A program made the position numbers and the translations under genes. This document shows, in pieces, positions 1-10,900 of a stretch of 64,000 nucleotides of DNA. Under the pieces are notes generated by a model that was not told where the DNA came from, ran no database searches, and was given only the letters and a program-made list of their open reading frames with translations. Origin of the DNA: Nematostella vectensis (Eukaryota > Cnidaria > Anthozoa > Actiniaria > Edwardsiidae); NCBI RefSeq assembly GCF_932526225.1, contig NC_064044.1:4401747-4465746 (forward strand). The letters run 5' to 3'. Numbering within the stretch: the stretch's first letter is position 1; every line of letters starts with the position of its first letter.

Positions 1-235
1 AGAAAATAAAAAAAAAATACAGTTCCAGGAAGGGCTCAAGATAATAAGCATTTAGAATTCATAGAAGACTTAGGATTATGAACATTTAATGTTCCTGGAA
101 GGGCATAGGATAATAAGCACTTAGAGTTCGTAGATGACTTTAGGATTATGATAATTTAGACTTCACAGAAGGGCATAGGATAATAAACATTCTAGAGTTC
201 CTAGAAGGACATAGGATAATAAGCATTTCCTTCTT
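1..235. repeat. Irregular tandem repeat at window start
   Basis: A motif close to 'ggcataggataataag' recurs near 105, 175 and 210, mixed with 'ttaggattatga' near 72 and 131. Spacing is uneven (about 35-70 bp), so this is a degenerate tandem array cut by the window edge. No coding signal is seen. Confidence 0.5.
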
Positions 236-500
236 GGGGATGCATGTACCCAAGACATTCTAATTGGTGGTGGATTTTATTAATGAAACTGCCTTTGACT
301 AGTGAAAGCCAGAAAGTCAAAGTAAGGAAATATATATTTTCTCTTTCCCATTTCAATCCCCCCCTCCTCTCAGCAAGAAGCTGGTTCCACCCTTCATTAG
401 TGGGGGGAAGGGCCATTCATGTCAGAAATTACCCTTATGGGAGTGAGTTCTTGGTTTAGTGAGTATGTTGCGTCACTTATTAGTAGTATTGTTTGTCCAG

Positions 501-1425
501 GAAACGAAGTAAGAAGTTTGATCTGTATTATTATGACGGTCTAGCCAGACAGGATGAGGAGATTAGATTAACAGTTGGTAAGTACAATCAAATGAAAAAT
601 TCTGGCTGCAAAAAATTGCCTCTGGCCCTTTTCCCAGCTATGACCCTGGGTTTGCACTTCCTTGATAGTTCAGATTACCAATTACGTTTTCATTGTAAGT
701 ACCTTACTGGTTAAGTGTGCTAGATTCTAATCTCCTTTTTGCTTCACAAATTTCTAGGCTACTGTATTCGCCTACCTAAAACTGACCCTAATCCCTGCCT
801 TTTTTTTCTCCAGACACAACGCAAGAGTGCCCAGAATATGACGAGGGAGACCTTGTGCCACCACTAGAACTCGTTATTAGGACAAGGTAAGAGTGGCCCC
901 AGGATCAACCCCCTTGGCCAAGTGTCACTCGTCTTTCTGAAAGATTAAAAATGTGTAAGCTTCAGGGTGGAAGGTTGTCCCTAATTGTTTTGGCAGGAAA
1001 AGCACTTTGATTTGGGTAGCTATTTAAAGCATACTATAAAAGTAATGTTCACCAAGGATTATAAGAGGCATGCTGAAAGATGGTTCAGAGGTTGCTTATA
1101 ATCCACTGTCACTGTTTGCCTTGCTTTCATACAAGGGTCTTTTACCAACAAAGGTTTAAACCTTGTGTTGAAGGGAATTATGCAGTAGTAGTAGAGCGCT
1201 CCAAATAAGCAAGTTTGTGCTATTTCAGGTTATCATTATCATTGACAACCTCTCTCAATTTGAATTGACTTTTTTATGGTTCAGGTGAATGTTGGTTTAA
1301 GGATGGGTGGGATAAGGTTGAATGGATGGGAAAATTGACATAATTCACAAGGATAGATTTCTCCTTTACATTTCAGATGGAAAAAGGCAACAGTCTCGTG
1401 GAATGGCTCAGATCCTATATTATAA
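501..1425 (+). CDS. 3' part of an unrecognised protein-coding gene (three terminal exons)
   Basis: Three exons join in frame: 501-577 (after a 'ccag' acceptor, ending at 'gtaagt'), 814-886 (after a pyrimidine tract and 'cag', ending at 'gtaaga') and 1377-1425, ending in TAA. The decoded C-terminus includes KKFDLYYYDGLARQDEEIRL, then ECPEYDEGDLVPPLELVIRT and a short end WKKATVSWNGSDPIL. It is acidic and tyrosine-rich and looks conserved, but I cannot name the family. The 5' exons lie upstream, either in the AT-rich sequence before 500 or outside the window. An AATAAA at 1675-1680 could be its polyadenylation signal. The gene converges on COASY. Confidence 0.55.
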
Positions 1426-1973
1426 TCTCATTTAGACATCATATCTGAAAATATGTACATTGAGATGGCCGGCTCCTAAGCATGAAAGGGTCAATAATAC
1501 GACTGGTAGAATGTATAATTTTATGTAAAATACTCAATTGATCATGTTGAGACAAACACATGTTTAGGCATTTTAAAATTTAAATATTGTTGTAACATTT
1601 GGGCAAACAATTACATTGTCCAATTTTATTTATTGTCATTCATGTTAAATAATATCATGTACAGCAATGTATGTAATAAACGCAGGGGTAACCCTTTCAA
1701 TGAACAAAATGTGTCATAAATTTCAAAATTTATTTTCTTAACATTTCTATGATTGTTTGTTTTCTTGTAGCCGCTGAGATATCAGCTTGGCTAGGACAAT
1801 GTAAAGGGTAACTGTACTTTTGTTAAAGGGTGTAGTTTCTGAAGACGTCCAAGTCATACTTCCTCATATGACCCACTGTCACAGCTTTTCTATTGCATTT
1901 TTCACATCACTCTCACTTATCCATACTAGCTGATTACCCTCACAGTATTGTATTTGGAGTATTTCTCAGGTTT
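1426..1973. other. Convergent intergenic region with poly(A) signals for both flanking genes
   Basis: This 550-bp AT-rich stretch separates the ends of two convergent genes. It holds a plus-strand AATAAA at 1675-1680 and a minus-strand AATAAA-type signal at about 1625-1635 (seen as 'tttatt'). Nothing else is recognised. Confidence 0.45.
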
Positions 1974-4275
1974 CTAAAGTGCGGACTGGGGTCCAATATT
2001 ATTATTTAATCTCTCCTGTAACCCATTCCAGGCCCTTTCCACTTGCTTCTGTGTGTAGTCTGGGACCCAGAGAGAGCTCAGAACAACATTTGCCCTGTTA
2101 ACCCTCTCTGAGTTGCTCATCTGTGCCTGTAGTCTTTGCCGTGCCTGCTTCTCACTCATACCATCCCTTGTTGTCATGCGGAGTATAGCTTCATCTTCAG
2201 GGATGATTGACACCCATACCTCATTCATCACCCTATCCCATCCCGCCTCTAGTAATACAGCTGCCTCAATGACACAAACCTTCTTTCCTAGGTCCCCATA
2301 TTCCAAAATCTTATCCTCTACCATTCGCATGATTTCTGGCCAAACAATATTGTTTAGGAGCTCAAGCTTTGACTTGTCTGAAAACACAATAGCACCAAGT
2401 GCTTTCCTGTTAATGGTACCATCACTACTCATCACATCTTGCCCAAAGACCTTGACTATTTCATCGAATGCTTTAGTACCAGGGAGATAAGCCTTGTGAC
2501 CAAGAAGATCACAATTAATTGTCTTTGCTCCAAGCCCCTCGAGTCTTCTGCATATTGAAGACTTCCCACTGGCTATTCCACCAGTTAGACCAATCACATA
2601 GGGCCTTGAATGTTCATTTGCCGATCTGGTATTCCAGGGTTTGCTTGGTTTGAGCAGAGTTCCCAGTAGCTTGTGTCTCTCCATGGTTGAGCTCATTTTC
2701 ACTTCTCCGCTTTCTTGTCCAGGAACGAAGTCACCAACATCCTCATTTACCAATTCCAGGACATGAACATCCAGGTCGTTAAGATCTCTCTCTCTTCTGG
2801 CTGCATTAACAAAATCCCCTCCCTTGATTGTTTCCTGGCTGACAATCAGACATTCCAGAGCAGGATCAGTACCAGATGGTCCTATGGGATCTGTTATCGG
2901 CACAACATTATGGTGCAGATCTGCAGAACAACACTAACATTAGCATTTAAATGGTATGTTTGGCATACTCTCATTATCACCATAAGCAGATATTTGGAAT
3001 TTTCAAAAGGAAAATGTTTAGATCAAACTAGATAATTCTGGAATGACCAAGGACTATTTTAATAGTTAAAAGGAAAGTTTAGAATTCCTATTAAGGAGAG
3101 CTCAGAACCCGTGCCATTGTATTTAGTGGTTTGTACCTGGACTAATATCTTCAATGAACTGTTCAACAATCTTCTTGCGCTCATCAAAGGTCTGCATCAG
3201 TTCTTTAAGGACTTTCTTGGATAACAATGGCCCATCAGCCAGACCAACAGTGATTCTCTTGGTGCATAGCAAGCAAGAAACACTCAACAACAACCTAAAA
3301 TGCCCAACAAAACAAACATGTTGTGATAATGGGATCACTTTATTGACACCCTTTCTCTGCCAGGCTTGTGTCCCATAGCCTCCTCTTGTGTGATATGAAA
3401 TTTGAGAGTGTCAAGGTCCTTCCATATGATCATGACTTTCAATAATAGGATCAACCAATATGTGTCAAAAAAATCAACTTTCCCGTCTCGTAGCCGGGGC
3501 GGGGGATGGGGGTTCATTTACTCATAAAGCGGACCATTTTTCTTAGGCCTAACTCATGGTGGTACTTCCAGTCAAGTGTGGAGGTTCTTCCTAGCCCCTA
3601 GAACCCCCTGGCTACGGGCCTGTTTCCCCAACTAGTATATTATCATCTATCCTCATGGTCATACAAATAAACCTCCAGGCCTTTAAATCACTGGAGATTG
3701 ACTATTAATAATACTTCCTCCCTTTTATGGTTTCAACATTAAAAGAAAGATTTAAGGTCATAAGGATAATAGTCATATTTAAATTAGTTCCTGGTAATTC
3801 ACCTGTGTCCAGCATGGATGTGATCAAACGTCCCTCCTAAAACGGTCTCTGCATACGTCTTCGGCTCTGGCCAATGCTTCTCTTCTCTCTCTTTGATTAT
3901 GGGCTCAATGATCTTCACTCTCTCTGCTTCTAGTGTCGGAAAACGTCGTTGAACATGGCGCTTTAGAGTCTGCAAGTCCAAACCAACATCTGTGGAAAAG
4001 TCTCGCAGAAAAGCAACTTCAGGAACATGAGATAACTTCCTTGTTTCGCATTGTTTCTGCTCGGGTTGCAAAACCCTGACATCTAAACTCCCACAGGAGT
4101 GAACACCGTAAACATCCGCTAAAAAACCATAAAACCTCCCAAGAGATTCATTCTTTGATCCATATATATCGATATACAAAACATCCTTGATTTCTCTAGA
4201 GGCTAGTTCAAGTAAAGACGGGATCCTGCCTCTGAAACAAGCCGGAGAAAGCACCAAAAGTCCACACCGAAACAT
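1974..4275 (-). CDS. COASY: Bifunctional coenzyme A synthase (phosphopantetheine adenylyltransferase / dephospho-CoA kinase)
   Basis: Catalyses the last two steps of CoA synthesis: adenylation of 4'-phosphopantetheine, then phosphorylation of dephospho-CoA. Exons on the minus strand are 4275-3803, 3294-3137 and 2920-1974; together 1578 nt, 525 aa (human about 564). The start is the ATG at 4275 (MFRCGLLVL, matching the human N-terminus); the frame extends upstream only through non-ATG codons. The N-terminal domain is followed by the PPAT nucleotidyl-transfer motif GGTFDHIHAGH ending at residue 157, whose Arg codon is split by intron 1. Exon 2 carries ITVGLADGPLL. Exon 3 begins DLHHNVVPITDPIGPSGTDP and holds the kinase P-loop GLTGGIASGKS (residues 321-331) and VCVIEAAVLLEAGW. 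The gene is head-to-head with NADSYN1. Intron 1 contains a short inverted-repeat transposon. I see no disabling mutation. Confidence 0.95.
3484..3622. mobile_element. Short TIR element (CAGGCCCGTAGCC family) with 5-bp TSD
   Basis: The right end is 'ccctggctacgggcctg' and the left end a degenerate inverse of it ('cgtctcgtagccgg'). Both sides are flanked by 'tttcc' (3479-3483 and 3623-3627), a 5-bp target-site duplication. At 139 bp it is too small to code. Related ends occur at 29823-30117 and near 63174. It sits in COASY intron 1. Confidence 0.65.
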
Positions 4276-4968
4276 TGCTGAAATTGAGTGGGGGCCGGCA
4301 ATCTTCACAAGGCGTTGCTACCTGCAGCACAGGTATCCATGATTAACTAGTCAGTAAAGTGAGTAACCCAAACATTCACGTTGTGTTATCCCTCCCTTTA
4401 AGAGTAAGATAATATATATATATAGAATCAAAAAGCCCAAACTGTCGCGATCTCGTACCAGAACAATGAATACAATACTCCAAAAACTGGAAATCGACTC
4501 TGCCAAATTTTCGTCTTTAATAAGACTTCTTCAGGGCAGACTATATATATAATATATAAAAATATAAAAAAATATATATATGTATATACATGAAATACCC
4601 TTTTGTAACCTTGACACATTGTATTTGCCAGGTTATAAAAGAAAACTACGCCCCAATTTTCATTGTCCATGTTCGGAGTGTTTGACTTGAAATCCATGCG
4701 CGTTTGCATGACTGCATATATTTTTATGTGTTTTGTTTTATTTTATGAATGCTCCTGGATGTGTGTGGTTACCCTGTCTGTAAGAAAGTCGCGTGCACTT
4801 GGGCCCCATTCCTTACCCGCTAGATCTTGAGTATATACGCTTCACATACTTTTCCCTAATTTATTTCTGTCATTTGTGGCTAGAATTCTGATCCTGCTAG
4901 GTTATTCACACGTCAACTGTAAAACAGTACAGCGAGCTACTTCAGAATTCAGGTGAAATTTGGAAATT
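4276..4968. promoter_or_regulatory. Shared bidirectional promoter region of COASY and NADSYN1
   Basis: 693 bp separate the start codons of two divergently transcribed cofactor-biosynthesis genes, so both promoters must lie here unless an upstream non-coding exon exists. The middle part is occupied by an AT-rich transposon-like remnant (about 4420-4570). Closer to NADSYN1 the sequence is mixed, with no obvious TATA box. Confidence 0.5.
4420..4570 (-). mobile_element. Possible Penelope-like retroelement 3' remnant
   Basis: On the minus strand, 4504-4536 reads CCCTGAAGAAG, a short hairpin (GTCTT/AAGAC) and then GAAA. This layout is common near the ends of Penelope-like elements, and some of those carry hammerhead motifs. 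It is flanked by TA-rich microsatellite ('atatatat'). There is no coding sequence. The assignment rests on a short motif only. Confidence 0.3.
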
Positions 4969-7900
4969 ATGGGTCGCAAAGTGACCCTGGCAGTGTGTAC
5001 AATAAATCAGTGGGCCCTAGACTTCGATGGAAACCTTAAAAGAATTCTTCAAAGTATTCAACTCGCCAAAGCAAAAGGCGCATCTTATAGACTTGGACCA
5101 GAGCTTGAAATATGTGGCTACGGTTGCAATGACCATTTTTTCGAAGGGGATACGATTCTTCATTCCTTCCAAGTTTTGGCGTTTCTTCTCAACTCACCGG
5201 TAACCAGGGATATTATCTGTGATGTTGGGATGCCTATTCTGCATAAAAATGTGAGGTACAACTGCAGAGTTATATTTCTTAATGGAAAGATATTGCTCAT
5301 TCGGCCCAAGATACAGCTTTGCAATACTGGGAATTACAGGGAGATGCGGTGGTTTACTCCATGGAGAAAGGTGATTGAAATATTCTTTAGCCATTTACTA
5401 TTAATAATTAAGTCATTTCAGTTAATAAATGATAAATTTGAATCAAAGACTTTGATCCACAAATGACAATGTTAAGAAAATGGATGGCTTTGTTGATTAG
5501 CAAGAGATTAATGTAACCATTGAATGGCTTTCTTGATTGTCAAGTGATTAATTTAACCATTGAATGGCTGCCTAGATTTTTAAGTGATTAATGTAACCAT
5601 TGAATGGCTTCCTTGATTGTCAGGTGATTAATGTAACCATTGAATGGCTTCCTTTATTGTCAGGTGATTAATGTAACCATTGAATGGCTTCCTTGATTGT
5701 CAAGTGATTAATGTAACCATTGGATGGCTTTCTTGATTGGCAAGTGATTAATGTTACCATTGAATGGCTGCCTAGATTGTCAAGTGATAAATGTAACAAT
5801 TGAATGGCTTCCTTGATTGTCAAGTGATTAATGTAACCGTTGAATGGTTTCCTTGATTGTCAAGTGGTTTATATAACCTTAAATGGCTTCTTTGTTTGTC
5901 AAATGGTTTATGTAACCATTGAATGGCTATCCTGCTGGTCAAATGGTTTATGTAACATCAAATGACCTTGCTTGTCAAATTAATAATGTAATCATCAAAT
6001 TGCTTCCTTGCTCGTCAGATGATTTATGCAACCATGAAATGGCTTACTTGCTTGTCAAATGGTTTGTGTAACCACTGAATGGCTTCCTTGTCCTTCATGT
6101 GATTGTGCAAAGGGACACATCACTACAGAAATGTATCCCAGGACGCACTTTGTTTCCAACATGGCAGCTTCAAATATAATCAAACAAACATAACCTTAAA
6201 ATCAAACTGTTGCATAACCATGAAATGGCATTTGTTGATCTTAGTTTGTTTTTGTTATTATTGATTCTTGACTGTCGAGTCATGTGGCAGCCACATGGAT
6301 TCTTGAGAAATGGCTTATTCACATCTCACAGTCATCAAATATTTATTTTTCAGATGAAGCAAACAGAGGAATTCTTCCTTCCAAGAATGATTTCTGATAT
6401 TACTGGACAATCAACTGTCCCATTTGGAGATGGTGTTGTGTCTACATCAGATACTTGTATAGGCAGTGAGGTCTGCGAAGAGCTGTTCAGTTTGGACAGC
6501 ACCCACATTCCAATGGCTCTGGATGGTGTTGAGATATTTACTAATGGTAGTGGCAGTCATCACGAGCTGAGGAAACTTGATAAGAGAGTTAACCTTGTTA
6601 TCAGTGCCACGGAAAAGGTAGGGGATTGCTTAGTATAGTTAATCTTTTAGTTATATACCGCAGAGAGCTCACCTCTACCATAAGGATAATGTTCAAATGG
6701 TATCTGAGCTATGTGTGTTGTTGAATTTAAGGTCAATAGATTTTTGGTCTTGATATTTGGGTTTTTTTAAAGCCTGATGCTTTTGGGGCTGTCTTATAAG
6801 CTAGTGGTTTAATGACCATGAAGAATGCAAAATTCATGCAGTCGAACAGCATACCTAGTGAGGGGGAGACCGTTCAAAAAATAAAATCTGGCAAAAATGT
6901 GATCTTGAACATTTTTCTTGAGTTTTGAAAAGTAAGCCCTTAGCCCCATCCTCACAGGTTTTGCAAACTTTACAGCCCATGCCAACAATAAGCTTTGCTA
7001 TCTGCAAGCTCAAACCTTATAGTTTTCACTATGCACATCATGTGTGTAATTTTAGCAGCATGGGGTCTTAGTGCATGCTTAAACAGATTCCCAGTTTAAC
7101 TTTGTAATGTACTTGCAAAATGTTTTTCTGCTTGTTTGTGTCCAAATTAAGCTTTTCAGTCGTATTCTGTTAAAAATCAAGTCACAAATAAATACAGATG
7201 CAATTATTAATTCCATTCATTGGTTGATCTGTACTTTTCCAGGCAGGTGGAGTCTACATGTACTCCAACCTCAGAGGCTGTGATGGTGAGAGAGTATACT
7301 ATGATGGCTGCTCATTCATTGCCGTCAATGGCAAAGTGGTTGCACAAGGTGCTCAGTTTGCTCTGCAAGATGTTGAAGTTGTCACTGCCACAGTAGATCT
7401 CGAGGACGTCCACTCTTACAGAGGAGCAAACATGACATTTGGAGCTGCTGCAATCCACCAACCAACAAGTTATCCTCGCGTGAAGGTAGACTACGCCCTT
7501 ACCCATGATGATGACCTGGTGGTCCCACTCTCAGATGCAATAAGGGTACACTACCATACCCCCGAGGAGGAGATAAGCTTGGGCCCCGCCTGCTGGTTGT
7601 GGGACTACCTCCGCCGCAGCGGACAAGCCGGCTTTTTCTTACCTCTCAGCGGTGGTAGGTTTAGGTGTTTTATTTATTTTTTGTTATCTTTTTGTAGTAC
7701 TTTCTAGACCTTGATCTTTTACTAATAAAAATAACATATATTTACTCCAATGTTTGCACTTTATTCATGTGAAAGGTCAATTCTCTAGAATGATTTAAAA
7801 TTTGATATGTCAAAACGATTCAACACTGCGTTTGAACACCTTAAATACTTTTTTTCAGGGTGGTAAAGGGTGTTCTTGTGAAACAAGAAACACTGCCATG

Positions 7901-10900
7901 AAACTCTCCCTGTGAAGCGAGATTTACCACTTTTGGATCTGCGTGAATTGAGATTTAGCTTATTTCTAGTCTAGTTACTGTACTTTTCTTGATTCCATTT
8001 GTTTCAGCCCGTGAAACTTGAAAAAGTCATTTTTGGTCCGTGAAAACTTGATCCATACCCCCTTTACCACCCTGAATTTTATTGATAAACAAAACACAAA
8101 TCATGATCTTTGCAGTGCAGGCAAAAAAGTAATTCTTCTTTTATTTTATAAAAATACTAATGGAATCTCATGAATATTGACAGTTCTGTTCAAATTTTAG
8201 TATACTATAACTTAAATATCTTCTCCCCGATTTCTTCCTTTCAGGTATTGATAGCTCATCTACCGCATGCATAGTTGCTTCTATGTGTCACCTTGTGTGC
8301 CAGTCTGTGCGAGGCGGGGACACACAGGTGCTGGAGGATGTACGGAGGGTCGTCCGTGACAGGTGAGCCACAAATAGAGGGAAGTATGGGGCAGGTGAGC
8401 CACAAATAGAGGGAAGTATGGGACAGGTGAGCCACAAATAGAGGGAAGTATGGGGCAGGTGAGCCACAAATAGAAGGAAGTATGGGGCAGGTGAGCCACA
8501 AATAGAGGGAAGTACGGGGCAGGTGAGCCACAAATAGAAGGAAGTATGGGGCAGGTGAGCCACAAATAGAGGGAAGTATGGGGCAGGTGAGCCACAAATA
8601 GAAGGAAGTATGTGGCAGGTGAGCCACAAATAGAAGGAAGTATGGGGCAGGTGAGCCACAAATAGAGGGAAGTATGGGGCAGGTGAGCTACAAATAGAGG
8701 GAAGTATGGGGCAGGTGAGCCACAAATAGAAGGAAGTATGGGGCAGGTGAGCCACAAATAGAGGGAAGTATGGGGCAGGTGAGCCACAAATAGAAGGAAG
8801 TATGGGGCAGGAAAGCCACAAATAGAGGGAAGTATGGGGCAGGAAAGCCACAAATAGAGGGAAGTATGGGGCAGGTGAGCCACAAATAGAGGGAAGTATG
8901 GGGCAGGAAAGCCACAAATAGAGGGAAGTATGGGGCAGGTGAGCCACAAATAGAGGGAAGTATGGGGCAGGTGAGCCATAAATAGAAGGAAGTATGGGGC
9001 AGGTGAGCCACAAATAGAGGGAAGTATGGGGCAGGTGAGCCACAAATAGAGGGAAGTATGGGGCAGGAAAGCCACAAATAGAGGGAAGTATGGGGCAGGT
9101 GAGCCACAAATAGAGGGAAGTATGGGGCAGGTAAGCCACAAATAGAGGGAAGTATGGGGCAGGTGAGCCACAAATAGAAGGAAGTATGGGGCAGGAAAGC
9201 CACAAATAGAGGGAAGTATGGGGCAGGTGAGCCACAAATAGAGGGAAGTATGGGGCAGGTGAGCCACAAATAGAAGGAAGTATGGGGCAGGAAAGCCACA
9301 AATAGAGGGAAGTATGGGGCAGGAAAGCCACAAATAGAGGGAAGTATGGGGCAGGTGAGCCACAAATAGAGGGAAGTATGGGGCAGGAAAGCCACAAATA
9401 GAGGGAAGTATGGGGCAGGTGAGCCACAAATAGAGGGAAGTATGGGGCAGGTGAGCCACAAATAGAAGGAAGTATGGGGCAGGAAAGCCACAAATAGAGG
9501 GAAGTATGGGACAGGTGAGCCACAAATAGAGGGAAGTATGGGGCAGGTGAGCCACAAATAGAGGGAAGTATGGGGCAGGTGAGCCACAAATAGAAGGAAG
9601 TATGGGGCAGGTGAGCCACAAATAGAGGGGAGTATGGGGCAGGTGAGCCACAAATAGAGGGAAGTATGGGGCAGGTGAGCCACAAATAGAGGGAAGAATG
9701 GGGCAGGTGAGCCACAAATAGAGGGAAGTATGGGACAGGTGAGCCACAAATAGAGGGAAGTATGGGGCAGGTGAGCCACAAATAGAGGGAAGTATGGGAC
9801 AGGTGAGCCACAAATAGAGGGAAGTATGGGACAGGTGAGCCACAAATAGAGGGAAGTATGGGGCAGGTGAACCACAAATAGAGGGAAGTATGGGGCAGGT
9901 GAGCCACAAATAGAGGGAAGTATGGGGCAGGTGAGCCACAAATAGAAGGAAGTATGGGGCAGGTGAGCCACAAATAGAGGGAAGTATGGGGCAGGTGAGC
10001 CACAAATAGAAGGAAGTATGGGACAGGTGAGCCACAAATAGAGGGGAGTATGGGGCAGGTGAGCCACAAATAGAGGGAAGTATGGGGCAGGTGAGCCACA
10101 AATAGAAGGAAGTATGGGGCAGGTGAGCCACAAATAGAGGGAAGTATGGGACAGGTGAGCCACAAATAGAGGGAAGTATGGGGCAGGTGAGCCACAAATA
10201 GAAGGAAGTACGGGGCAGGTGAGCCACAAATAGAAGGAAGTATGGGGCAGGTGAGCCACAAATAGAGGGAAGTATGGGGCAGGTGAGCCACAAATAGAAG
10301 GAAGTATGGGGCAGGTGAGCCACAAATAGAAGGAAGTATGGGGCAGGTGAGCCACAAATAGAGGGAAGTATGGGGCAGGTGAGCCACAAATAGAAGGAAG
10401 TATGGGGCAGGTGAGCCACAAATAGAGGGAAGTATGGGGCAGGTGAGCCACAAATAGAAGGAAGTATGGGGCAGGTGAGCCACAAATAGAGGGAAGTATG
10501 GGGCAGGTGAGCCACAAATAGAGGGAAGAATGTGTCCCGTAAGCCCAGAAGGTAATACGTAAATTGTGAAAGTCAAAAGAAGGGTGGTAGATGAAGGGTG
10601 AGTCAGGGAACGCCCGTCCTTAGGCACCCATGACATTTAACATGGGTTAGATTTTCAATATAATTTTTTAGAAAAATAACAACAGGGGAAATACCTTTTT
10701 TTGTGATTCGAACCCATTGAAACGGCTGCAATTTATTTTGTTTATTTAATTACATTAACTTCAAGCTAGTTTAAACACATGGCAAGGATCAATATCATTA
10801 GGTTGTGTTTTGGATGAGAAAAAATAACGGAGAATCGCTAAGGCGAGGGTCAACATACTGTATTCAGATAGAATCAGCGAATCACACTCGGATTGCAGTG

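Noticed and set aside
4276-4308. Upstream start for COASY at 4308
   Set aside because: The codon is TTG on the minus strand. The ATG at 4275 gives the conserved FRxGLLVL start.
4504-4536. Complete hammerhead ribozyme
   Set aside because: The core order is present but has an extra A, and the flanking strands cannot form the required three-way junction. Kept only as a transposon signature.
4960-4968. Upstream start for NADSYN1 at 4960
   Set aside because: The codon is TTG. The ATG at 4969 matches the family N-terminus exactly.
8363-10530. CRISPR-like array of regular short repeats
   Set aside because: Units are contiguous without unique spacers, and the genome is eukaryotic with introns. The same applies to the 35-, 22- and 64-bp arrays.
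8256-10636. Minus-strand open frames of 609-782 residues rich in Pro, Leu and Cys
   Set aside because: They are translations of the 32-bp minisatellite, which lacks stops in all three minus frames. The same peptide appears in every frame, and there is no gene context.
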